Of a DNA stretch of 64,000 nt, positions 9,430 through 16,658 are shown in pieces. Origin of the DNA: Lachnospiraceae bacterium (lineage in GTDB: Bacteria; Bacillota; Clostridia; Lachnospirales; Lachnospiraceae); contig JAFZVZ010000006.1 of the NCBI GenBank assembly GCA_017617545.1, forward strand, positions 69,918 to 133,917, written 5' to 3'. The notes beneath the pieces were generated by a model. The model searched no databases. It saw nothing but the letters and a program-made list of their open reading frames with translations, and was not told where the DNA came from. The number at the start of each line of letters is the position of its first letter. Position 1 is the stretch's first letter. Both the position numbers and the translations under genes were made by a program.

Positions 9430-10677
9430 TCACTGCTCCTCAGAACTGACAGTAAACACAACCACCCGATCAATTGCCCCACTCCAGTAATCTTCCGCAG
9501 ACAGATACCCCGGCGTCTTACTGCGGTATGTGCCGTAACAGCTGCTGCCGATGATCGTGCTTGGTATAAACTCATCAGCAGGGATGGGCGATGTCTTCAC
9601 GATATCGCCGGTGTTCTCGTCGATCTGCACGAAGCTGTCGCCCTTACGGCAGACAAGGCCGCTGTCACTGCGAACGCCGTTCGTCATCGGAAAATCCAGC
9701 TCGCGGAACCGTTCTCCGGTGTAGCGATACAGACCTGTTGTCGTTTCTTCCTCCATCGCGAAGAAGTCCTTGCAAAACACAACTGTTTCGGACTGTTTAT
9801 GCTGCAATACCGTACACAGCTCTCCCGTGGATATCGTATAGTCATAGACATCCACCCACCCGTGTTTCCGCAATTCTTCCCAATAATTCTCGACCGTCAT
9901 TCCCTCCGGAATCAGCGATGGGTCCTCAGTTTCCAGATTCGGGCTGATATAGGGAATGTCCATATAACACAACTGATAATATAGATGATCCCCCCGAACA
10001 TCGTGTTCGATGATCAATGCTGCGTACTCCTCGATTTCCTGCAGTTCCCGGTACTCCCCAGTCTTCAGATCGACCGTCACAATTCCGCATGTTCTTTTCG
10101 GCTTTGGATCACCGACGATCCACTGCGTCTCTCCGTTTTTCCCCTTCGTTTCGATCATTTCATAGTCAATTGCATACGTCACAAAGATGGTGTTCGCAGC
10201 GAAAAATACACTTTGAGGAAGGATATACTGCGGAATGGTTCCGATCACCTTTCGGTTCGCTCCTTGCCGGTCCGAGCAGATGACCTCTCCCGTTTCCTGA
10301 TTAAGGAAGTAGCAGTTCTCCCCGAGAAACATGACCGGATACGAAGAATAGTTGTATGAAACACAGCCTTCCTCAAGCAACTCTCCGGTCCGCGATCTTT
10401 TTTCTTTATGTTCGCAGCTCGGGTCAAAACAAAAAGCAATATCGGTCCTGCTCTCCGTGTCAAAAAAACGCACCTGAAAATCGTTGGCATGATACAGAAC
10501 ATAGTTTTCGGTCATAAATCCATCTTGGAAGAAATCATCGCATACAAAGGAAACTTCCGTGGACGTCGGTTCCCCCGATGGTACCGGTCGTTCCGAAGCA
10601 TTCTTCTCTCCGTCTTTCCCGCATGCCGTAACTAAAAGGCATGCGAGGAAGAACAATACAAGTATCTTACACTTCAT
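9430..10677 (-). CDS. Lipoprotein, CEH-motif family (paralogue of 4740-6053)
   Basis: A 415-residue lipoprotein with lipobox VTAC (C19). FCFDPSCEH, DRQGANRK and the C-terminal SAEDYWSGAIDRVVVF match the paralogue at 4740-6053. The spaced cysteine and histidine of the CEH motif could bind metal or form a disulphide; this is untested. It lies 23 bases downstream of the solute-binding sigma-partner gene, so it is probably the first surface gene of the run. I do not recognise a named family with certainty. Confidence 0.75.
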   Translation of the reverse strand: MKCKILVLFFLACLLVTACGKDGEKNASERPVPSGEPTSTEVSFVCDDFFQDGFMTENYVLYHANDFQVRFFDTESRTDIAFCFDPSCEHKEKRSRTGELLEEGCVSYNYSSYPVMFLGENCYFLNQETGEVICSDRQGANRKVIGTIPQYILPQSVFFAANTIFVTYAIDYEMIETKGKNGETQWIVGDPKPKRTCGIVTVDLKTGEYRELQEIEEYAALIIEHDVRGDHLYYQLCYMDIPYISPNLETEDPSLIPEGMTVENYWEELRKHGWVDVYDYTISTGELCTVLQHKQSETVVFCKDFFAMEEETTTGLYRYTGERFRELDFPMTNGVRSDSGLVCRKGDSFVQIDENTGDIVKTSPIPADEFIPSTIIGSSCYGTYRSKTPGYLSAEDYWSGAIDRVVVFTVSSEEQ

Positions 10678-10700
10678 TCTTCGTTCCCCGCATGCATTAC

Positions 10701-12206
10701 TTATTCCCTGTTACTGAACCATGTCTCCAGCTGTTCGTTCAGCACGTCAAATATGTCCCCGTAGTCTTTCGGGCTGCTGAAATAGTTTTCCAGGTACTCC
10801 GGATAACTCGTGTTCACCCTGAAAGTCCCGTTGATCTCCCACGACATTTTACTGCACAGATCGGAAAGCTCATCGCCGTACTTCCGCAGCACGTCATATT
10901 GATCCGTCGATATATCGGGAAAAAACCCTGTTGTATATCGCGTCGTCAGCGAGTTCATATATGCCGTTTTCGCCGTCCATCGCTCCGCATCCACTTTCTC
11001 TTTCCAGCACAGGAGCGAAGCAATCTCGGGATCCGAATAACATGCCGCAAGAACCTTCAGCGCAAGTTCTTTCTGATTTGAAGAAGCAGATACTCCGTAC
11101 GCACTGCCGATATTGGTATTGCAGGGATCAGGCACCCAGATGACCTTCGTATACCCTTCCGGTAATTCCGCTTCCTCGCCTGTGATATAGACAAGCGTAT
11201 CTTCCGACAATTCCATTGATTCTTCATACCCCATCATATTCCAGAGGCCGTTTTGATAATCCAGGAATATCGTCTGCAGCAGCTCTTTCGTTTCATTTTG
11301 ATCCGTCAACACCTCCACCCTCTGCGTCTTAAGATTGTACGAAGCATTATACAAATTCTGATATCCCATAAATGCCATGAGAAGGGATTTCGTAAAACCT
11401 CTCGTCGCGATCACCCGGGGCGAATCCGGATCTGCGCTGCACAGCGCTCGAAGGGATTCGTACGTGCCGTCAAAAGATGCGCTGAATTCCTCCAGATATC
11501 GGTCATTGACATACATATACCACTCGAACGACCCAAAGTAGCGATACGGAACCGTATAGTATTTCCCGTGGAGTTCGGTCTTGTCCCATTCCACTTCCGC
11601 AAACGAGTCCCACAACGCCTTCCCCTCTTCCGTTTCCAGATAGTCGTTCAACGGAAGCATCTCCGCTTCCTCAAATGCGGCAGCATCGATCATTCCGTGT
11701 TCCCAGGCGCCCGCAGAGATAATGTCCGGCTCTGTTCCCTTCTTTTTCATCTTGTTCAGCCAATCCCAGTAGTCTTTACCGGGATCATTGACTTCGACGA
11801 ACTCGATACGACAATTGAGTCCCTTTTTGTCCAGCATCTCCTGGATCTGAACCCGTGCTTCTTCCGGAATCCACGATGTGATCAAAACCGCCCAAACGAT
11901 ACGCGAATCACTTTCATTGATTGGTCGTAGCGTCGGAGTCGGACTTGCCGTAACCGTCGGTTGTGCCGGTTCCGTCGGTGTCACCGTAACTTCTCTTGTC
12001 GGCGTCACTGTCGTCTCAGTGTTGTCCGCGGGAGTTTCCTTCCTGCCCGGTCTCTGCAGGTACACCGCAATCGAGATGCCGACGATCACAACCATCATGA
12101 AAACAAGGACCACGTTCAGTATCCGGTTGTTTCTCCTGAGCCGCTCCAACTCGTATTGTTCCGCTCTCTCTTTCACTCTCTCAAAAACTTTATCAGGATC
12201 TCTCAT
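10701..12206 (-). CDS. One-pass membrane protein with solute-binding-like outer domain, putative sigma regulator
   Basis: A 501-residue protein: charged cytosolic segment 1-27, membrane span about 28-50, a Thr/Pro linker to about 95, then an outer domain of the same solute-binding-like family as its neighbours (EEARVQIQEMLDKKGLNCRI, YYTVPY, FDGTYESLRAL, KELALKVLAACYSDPEI). Its ATG lies inside the end of the sigma factor gene (14-base overlap), the usual position of an anti-sigma gene. The cytosolic start MRDPDKVFERVKERAEQYEL resembles those of the partners at 12964-14349 and 46326-47702. No zinc anti-sigma motif is present. The role as sigma regulator is inferred from position and topology. 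Confidence 0.75.
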   Translation of the reverse strand: MRDPDKVFERVKERAEQYELERLRRNNRILNVVLVFMMVVIVGISIAVYLQRPGRKETPADNTETTVTPTREVTVTPTEPAQPTVTASPTPTLRPINESDSRIVWAVLITSWIPEEARVQIQEMLDKKGLNCRIEFVEVNDPGKDYWDWLNKMKKKGTEPDIISAGAWEHGMIDAAAFEEAEMLPLNDYLETEEGKALWDSFAEVEWDKTELHGKYYTVPYRYFGSFEWYMYVNDRYLEEFSASFDGTYESLRALCSADPDSPRVIATRGFTKSLLMAFMGYQNLYNASYNLKTQRVEVLTDQNETKELLQTIFLDYQNGLWNMMGYEESMELSEDTLVYITGEEAELPEGYTKVIWVPDPCNTNIGSAYGVSASSNQKELALKVLAACYSDPEIASLLCWKEKVDAERWTAKTAYMNSLTTRYTTGFFPDISTDQYDVLRKYGDELSDLCSKMSWEINGTFRVNTSYPEYLENYFSSPKDYGDIFDVLNEQLETWFSNRE

Positions 12207-12750
12207 GACGATATCCCTCCTTCTTCAACTCCTGCCTCAGTGCCGCTTTCGCGCGCTTCAGCAGGCCGTTGACACTGTGCTTCGACTTGTTCATCACCGT
12301 ACCGATCTCCTCCGCGGACATCTCCTCAAAATACTTTAGCAGCAACACCTGTCGGTGATCCTCCGTGAGACGCTGCATCGCCGAACGCAGCATTCCCGCT
12401 TCCTCCTCCCGGATCAGCTCCGAGAGATTTCCCTCTCCCGATTGCATATACCCGGACATATCCTCCGGCGTGAACAGGATTTCCCGCCTGCTCTTCCGAA
12501 GATGCTTCAACGTGACATTTCTCCCGACGCGGTACAGCCATGTCTTGAACTCCGCCTTCGGCGTGTACTTCGGCCGTTTCACCGCCAGCGTGTAAAATGT
12601 CTCCTCCGCCATATCCTCCGCATCATGCATATTATTCAGATACCGGTTGAGATACAGAACCAGACCACGGTAGTATTCTTCCGTGACTTCCTTCAATCCG
12701 TTCCAGTCTCCGCCCAGAAATCGCCTGTAACCGTCCGCTCCGTCAGCCAT
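12193..12750 (-). CDS. ECF-type RNA polymerase sigma factor
   Basis: A 185-residue sigma-70 family protein of the ECF group with only regions 2 and 4. Region 2 holds DAEDMAEETF and FKTWLYRVGRNV; region 4 holds HRQVLLLKYFEEMSAEEIG and a recognition helix SKHSVNGLLKRAK. I chose the ATG at 12750 (GGAGGTG six bases before) because it aligns with the N-termini of the two paralogues (a GA..YRRFL.GD start); an ATG at 12768 is less likely. It heads an eight-gene run on the minus strand. Such factors usually control their own operon. Confidence 0.93.
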   Translation of the reverse strand: MADGADGYRRFLGGDWNGLKEVTEEYYRGLVLYLNRYLNNMHDAEDMAEETFYTLAVKRPKYTPKAEFKTWLYRVGRNVTLKHLRKSRREILFTPEDMSGYMQSGEGNLSELIREEEAGMLRSAMQRLTEDHRQVLLLKYFEEMSAEEIGTVMNKSKHSVNGLLKRAKAALRQELKKEGYRHERS

Positions 12751-12885
12751 CCGTATCACCTCCCGCATCGTTTTAGGGAAACACCGACCCGATCGGCGTC
12801 TCTTACACCCTTCTACTCATTAATACCATATTCTTCGGAAAATAGCCGCGTTTTTTTCAGTTTTCTCATTTTCCGCGAGATCAAC

Positions 12886-12921
12886 GAAAAATGCCGGCAA
12901 CCTTACCCGGGTCACCGGCAT
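12886..12921 (-). terminator. Terminator after the serpin gene
   Basis: On the minus strand ATGCCGGTGACC pairs with GGTTGCCGGCAT over twelve pairs including two G-T, with a seven-base loop and T run. It separates the serpin/sigma unit from the next sigma unit. Confidence 0.85.
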
Positions 12922-12963
12922 CCTGCGTTTCATGTGGTTTTCATTTTCCGGAAAATCCTGTGT

Positions 12964-14349
12964 TTACTTTCCCTCGTATGTTCCGATGAAGATCGGAAGT
13001 CCGTCGGAGTCCAGGATCATGTAGACAAACGGTCGGTCGAGCGTTACATAGTACTCCTTCACTATGCCCCTATAACCCACTATGACATCGGTAGCTGCCT
13101 CCGCCTGCGTTCCCTTCTCGTCCACCTTGATATGTGTCTTGTGGGATACGCTGTCTACCCAAACGTCCGCCCCCGTCATAAGCCTGTGGAAATCGGCTTT
13201 CCCCCCGTCAAACGCATCCGTCATTCCGAGGTTCTTCAGGATGTCATTGAGATTGAGGGAGTACTCCTGCTCGTATTTCGGCATGGCGATATGGACCTTA
13301 TCCAGAGACCGGGGGCTGCTATTGCGCAATCCGTGAACAAACTGCGGTGTCAGCGAGGTCAGAAGTTCATGTAACGTCACGCCCTCCCTCGGAAGCAGTG
13401 CCATGAAGGTGAACTCAAAGCCCTTGTATTTCTTGGAAAAACCAATGGCGAGATCATTTTCCATGTACCCGTACTCCTGCACGGCGTACATCATGTCAAC
13501 CTTCTCGGTCGTTCCGTCCGATCTCGTGAACGTGCATCCTTTTTTGGTGTCCGCCTCGTCGAACTCGTCCTCCCACGCGGCATCCAGCGCGATCGCGTTC
13601 ATCAGGACCATCGCCGTGTTCGCCGGCAGACTGTCGATGAGCTCGTCGATCATGTCCATCGTCTTCGCCTTCACCCACGCGTTGATATCCGCCACGGTAC
13701 TGTCGTCCATCGGCGTCGAGTAGACGGCTGCGCGGTAATACTGCGCGCAGATGTCCAGAAATTCCTTCGGTACGCCCGACTCCATTGCATCATAAATCCA
13801 GAGGGAGTCCGCGTTGGAAAATGTGGTCGCGCCGTTGCCGCCCTTCGTCAGATCCGCGATCCATGCGGCCAGGTAAGCGTTGCGCTCCTCTGCCGTCAGC
13901 CCGAGCAGTTCGTCGAGCTGCGCGAGCGTCTCTCCCTCGGCTCCGTTAGCAAGCATGCTGAGCGCCACGTAGATGGAAAACGGGGATATCATCCGCGTCT
14001 TGCCCTCCGGCAGCTGCGCGAACAGTTTGTACGCAAACTCCTCGTAGGCCATTCTCATGTCGACGCTCATCGTCTTCGTGGTCGGCGCCGATCCGGACGA
14101 TCCCGCAGTCAGATCCTTCGCCGTCAGGGTTTCGAGCCGTTTCTCAGGGGTATCCTTACCGGTGTCCGTACCGGAATTATTGCGGAGCAGCCCCAACTTC
14201 CAGATTCCTACGCCAAGCAGCGCCACAAGGCACGCGGCACACACCGGGATGAGAACCTTCATCCTCGCCGCACGCTTTCTTTTCTTCTCTGTTGTATACT
14301 GTTCTCTTCGTTCAAACAGATCATTGATCATCTCATCCGAGCTCTTCAT
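12964..14349 (-). CDS. Membrane-anchored serpin paired with an ECF sigma factor
   Basis: A 461-residue protein: cytosolic segment 1-30 (MKSSDEMINDLFERREQYTT), membrane span about 31-53, a polar linker, and a full serpin domain (about 98-461) with SPFSIYVALSML, NAWVKAKTMDMIDELID and a reactive-loop hinge EKGTQAEAAT. Counting from the hinge places P1 at Arg427 (GYR-G), which predicts a trypsin-like target, and DRPFVYMI follows as in inhibitory serpins. The start at 14349 lies inside the sigma gene (17-base overlap). Serpins inhibit serine or cysteine proteases by trapping them as their loop inserts into a sheet. Position and topology suggest that this one may act as a protease-sensing sigma regulator; that part is inference. 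Confidence 0.88.
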   Translation of the reverse strand: MKSSDEMINDLFERREQYTTEKKRKRAARMKVLIPVCAACLVALLGVGIWKLGLLRNNSGTDTGKDTPEKRLETLTAKDLTAGSSGSAPTTKTMSVDMRMAYEEFAYKLFAQLPEGKTRMISPFSIYVALSMLANGAEGETLAQLDELLGLTAEERNAYLAAWIADLTKGGNGATTFSNADSLWIYDAMESGVPKEFLDICAQYYRAAVYSTPMDDSTVADINAWVKAKTMDMIDELIDSLPANTAMVLMNAIALDAAWEDEFDEADTKKGCTFTRSDGTTEKVDMMYAVQEYGYMENDLAIGFSKKYKGFEFTFMALLPREGVTLHELLTSLTPQFVHGLRNSSPRSLDKVHIAMPKYEQEYSLNLNDILKNLGMTDAFDGGKADFHRLMTGADVWVDSVSHKTHIKVDEKGTQAEAATDVIVGYRGIVKEYYVTLDRPFVYMILDSDGLPIFIGTYEGK

Positions 14350-14893
14350 AGGTGAAACCCTCCTTTTCCAACTCACTCTTCAGGGATTGTTTCGCGCGAT
14401 AGAGAAGATTTTTCGTCTGTCGGTCGCTCTTTCGAAGGATCTGCGCAGTCTCCCCGTTGGAAAAGCCCTCGAAATAAACAAGCCAGAGGACAGCCCGGTA
14501 ATCCGGGGCAAGTTTCCGAAGAGACCGGTGTACCGCTCTCTTTCGCTCCTCCCGAATGTACGAGTCCTCGAGGTCGCTCTCCTCCCTCCGATACGTCTCC
14601 ATATCCTCGGGAGCAGTCTGCGTCTGTTTTGATTCGCGTCGAAGCCAGTCGAACGCCATATTCCGCCCGATCGTGTAGAGCCAGGTTTTGAAGGAACTCT
14701 TCCCGGAAAATCCAGGTTTTTTCGTCATCAACCGGAAGAATGTATCCTCCGTCAGATCCTCCGCGGTGTGCAGGTTGTCCACGTACCCGTTCAGATACAG
14801 GATCAGACCGTCCTTGTACTCCCGTACGATATCCGCAATTCCCTCATCATCGCCCTCCAGATAACGGCGGTAGCTACTTGCACCGTTGTCCAT
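14333..14893 (-). CDS. ECF-type RNA polymerase sigma factor (serpin partner)
   Basis: A 186-residue ECF sigma factor. Region 2 has TAEDLTEDTFFRLM and FKTWLYTIGRNMAFDWLR; region 4 has DYRAVLWLVYFEGFSNGETA and SDRQTKNLLYRAK. The N-terminus MDNGASSYRRYLEGD is almost identical to that of the sigma at 47689-48243. GAGGAG precedes the ATG. The gene end overlaps the serpin gene start, so the two are translationally coupled. A possible ECF-type promoter lies 52-79 bases upstream (14945-14972). Confidence 0.93.
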   Translation of the reverse strand: MDNGASSYRRYLEGDDEGIADIVREYKDGLILYLNGYVDNLHTAEDLTEDTFFRLMTKKPGFSGKSSFKTWLYTIGRNMAFDWLRRESKQTQTAPEDMETYRREESDLEDSYIREERKRAVHRSLRKLAPDYRAVLWLVYFEGFSNGETAQILRKSDRQTKNLLYRAKQSLKSELEKEGFTYEELG

Positions 14894-14944
14894 GGGAACT
14901 CCTCACTGTGTTTTGTTTCTCTATCGCAGTGTCCTTTCACCTAT

Positions 14945-14972
14945 TAGACGGATGAAACTCCGAAAAGTCTCA
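14945..14972 (-). promoter_or_regulatory. Candidate ECF-type autoregulatory promoter of the serpin sigma gene
   Basis: On the minus strand TGAGAC (14967-14972), 16 bases, then CGTCTA (14945-14950). This resembles the TGAAAC-N16-CGTA/C pattern of Bacillus ECF factors. The two boxes also sit in the arms of a nine-pair hairpin (14947-14955 with 14970-14978), which might instead end the upstream transcript. Confidence 0.35.
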
Positions 14973-15038
14973 TCCGTCCGGGTCGCGTACCGTGTCCCCG
15001 GTCACGCCACAGAGGCCGATATCCGGGATCAGGTGTGA

Positions 15039-16472
15039 TCATTTTCCGTTCAACCAGTCCCGAACCTCCTCATTGACAGTCTCACAAACTCCGGAATACC
15101 GCGCAACGCACTTTTTGAATGTTTCCCACTCCGTTTCGATATTCCACCGGGACTGACCCTGCCGTGCGAACATTCCGCCGATCAGTCGGGTATACGCCTG
15201 GTCCGGACTCATGCGATCCTCATCCGTCGGATCATAGAGCGCGGCATACTCCTTTTCCGTCCTTAGCAGGAGGATGCCCGACAGATCGCTCTTCGGCAGC
15301 ACGGAAAGGAGTTCTTTACGCCGCACGACGGTTTCCTTCTGAAGGCCGGGGTACAACAGTCCGAGGATTTCCGGATCCGTAGAGCACAGGGAAAGAATCT
15401 CGAATGCCAGATCCTTCTGCCCGGAAGCCGTTGAAATACCGTATCGGCAGTTTACGTTGAACGCATCGATATAGCGGCCGAGGAAATATTCCCGATACCC
15501 TTCCCGGGGCAATCGTACGTTCCGGTGGATATAGGCCAGCACATCCCCCTCCATATCCTGCATCTCGTCCTCGAGGACCAGAATACCCGATGCCTTATCA
15601 CTGCTCAGTCTCATCAGAAGAAACGCCAATTCATCGTTCTCCGTGATGTCGACAACCGTTTTGGTGTCTTCCCGATACGGAAAATCATACAGCACCGAGT
15701 ATCCCATAAGTCCGTACACAACATCCTTATCGGCACCGCAGAGCACGATATGAAGATCGCTGTTTCCGATCGTATCGTAGATCTTCCGCAGGGAATCGTA
15801 CGTTCCGTCAAATCCGTTGAAATACTCCGCATACTCTTCCCGGACGGAGAGGAATATCCCCAACCCGACCGCATCATACAAATTGTTGTAATTCTCGTCC
15901 TCACCGGAATGACACGCCGACGTGGGAACGACATAAATATTTCCCTTGTAAGCGGCCTGCTTCCACTCATTTTCCGTAAAGAACTCACGGAGGGTTTGCC
16001 CGTCCGCCGAGTTGATCCGATCATTCAGGGGGATCATCCGTTCTTCCAGAAATGCAACTTTCCCTTTCGTATCGACCCCGTTGCCGAGACCGGAGCACAC
16101 AATGTCGAGGTGTCCGTAAGTGCCGGAGAGGTCCTTCTCGTAGATATCCATCTGTTCCCCGAGGGCCGGCGTTTCGTCAACCATCCCGGCATTCACAAAC
16201 ACGATCTGACAATCCAACCCGCGCTCGTATAAGATCCGGTTGATCTCCTTCGCCGTTTCTTCCTTGATCCCTCCGAATGCCCCCGAAAAATAATCAAACA
16301 TCCATGTGACGGTACGCGATGTCTCATGTTCGGGTTTGAACACCTCGATCTTCGGAAGCGGCTCCCGGGGTCTGGGTGTCACGGTCGTGTTATCGGTCGG
16401 CTTTTTGCCGCACCCCGCTACCATTGCACACAGAACAACGATGCCTACTGCCGCAAGAAACTTTCTTCCCAT
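15039..16472 (-). CDS. Solute-binding-like lipoprotein
   Basis: A 477-residue lipoprotein with lipobox VAGC (C21) and a short Thr/Pro tether. The solute-binding-like domain has KEINRILYERGLDCQIVFVN, NIYVVP, FNGFDGTYDSLRKIYDTIG, LMGYSVLYDFPY and DLAFEILSLCSTDPEI, so it is the fourth member of the local family. It lies upstream of the serpin sigma gene with a gap of about 145 bases. It may share that control region or be transcribed alone. Its leader carries 13-base purine-rich repeats (16494-16545). Confidence 0.75.
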   Translation of the reverse strand: MGRKFLAAVGIVVLCAMVAGCGKKPTDNTTVTPRPREPLPKIEVFKPEHETSRTVTWMFDYFSGAFGGIKEETAKEINRILYERGLDCQIVFVNAGMVDETPALGEQMDIYEKDLSGTYGHLDIVCSGLGNGVDTKGKVAFLEERMIPLNDRINSADGQTLREFFTENEWKQAAYKGNIYVVPTSACHSGEDENYNNLYDAVGLGIFLSVREEYAEYFNGFDGTYDSLRKIYDTIGNSDLHIVLCGADKDVVYGLMGYSVLYDFPYREDTKTVVDITENDELAFLLMRLSSDKASGILVLEDEMQDMEGDVLAYIHRNVRLPREGYREYFLGRYIDAFNVNCRYGISTASGQKDLAFEILSLCSTDPEILGLLYPGLQKETVVRRKELLSVLPKSDLSGILLLRTEKEYAALYDPTDEDRMSPDQAYTRLIGGMFARQGQSRWNIETEWETFKKCVARYSGVCETVNEEVRDWLNGK

Positions 16473-16493
16473 AGCTGATGCCTCCTCCCTGCT

Positions 16494-16545
16494 TTCTCTT
16501 CCTGTTTTCTCTCCCTGTTTTCTCTTCCTGTCTTCTCTTCCTCTA
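16494..16545. repeat. 13-base tandem repeat, four copies, in the leader of the gene at 15039-16472
   Basis: Units of the type TTCTCTTCCTGTT start at 16494, 16507, 16520 and 16533 with one to three changes; a fifth degraded unit follows to 16558. On the coding (minus) strand the tract is purine-rich and each unit contains a GGAAGAG-like sequence, 22-72 bases before the start codon. Confidence 0.8.
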
Positions 16546-16573
16546 TTCTCCCTTGATCATATCATACGGATAA

Positions 16574-16626
16574 TAAAAAGACCATCCCGCACTGCAGAAA
16601 ATGCTCTCGCAATGCGGGATAGGTCT
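16574..16626 (-). terminator. Terminator after the esterase gene
   Basis: A long minus-strand stem: AGACC plus ATCCCGCA pairs with TGCGGGAT plus GGTCT, then TTTTTA. It stops transcription from the esterase gene before the lipoprotein gene. Confidence 0.88.
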
Positions 16627-16658
16627 TCTCTCGTTCTGCTTTACCTGTCCGGGAACGG

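Noticed and set aside
16494-16558. CRISPR array
   Set aside because: Units are 13 bases and directly adjacent, without spacers; no cas genes are in the window.
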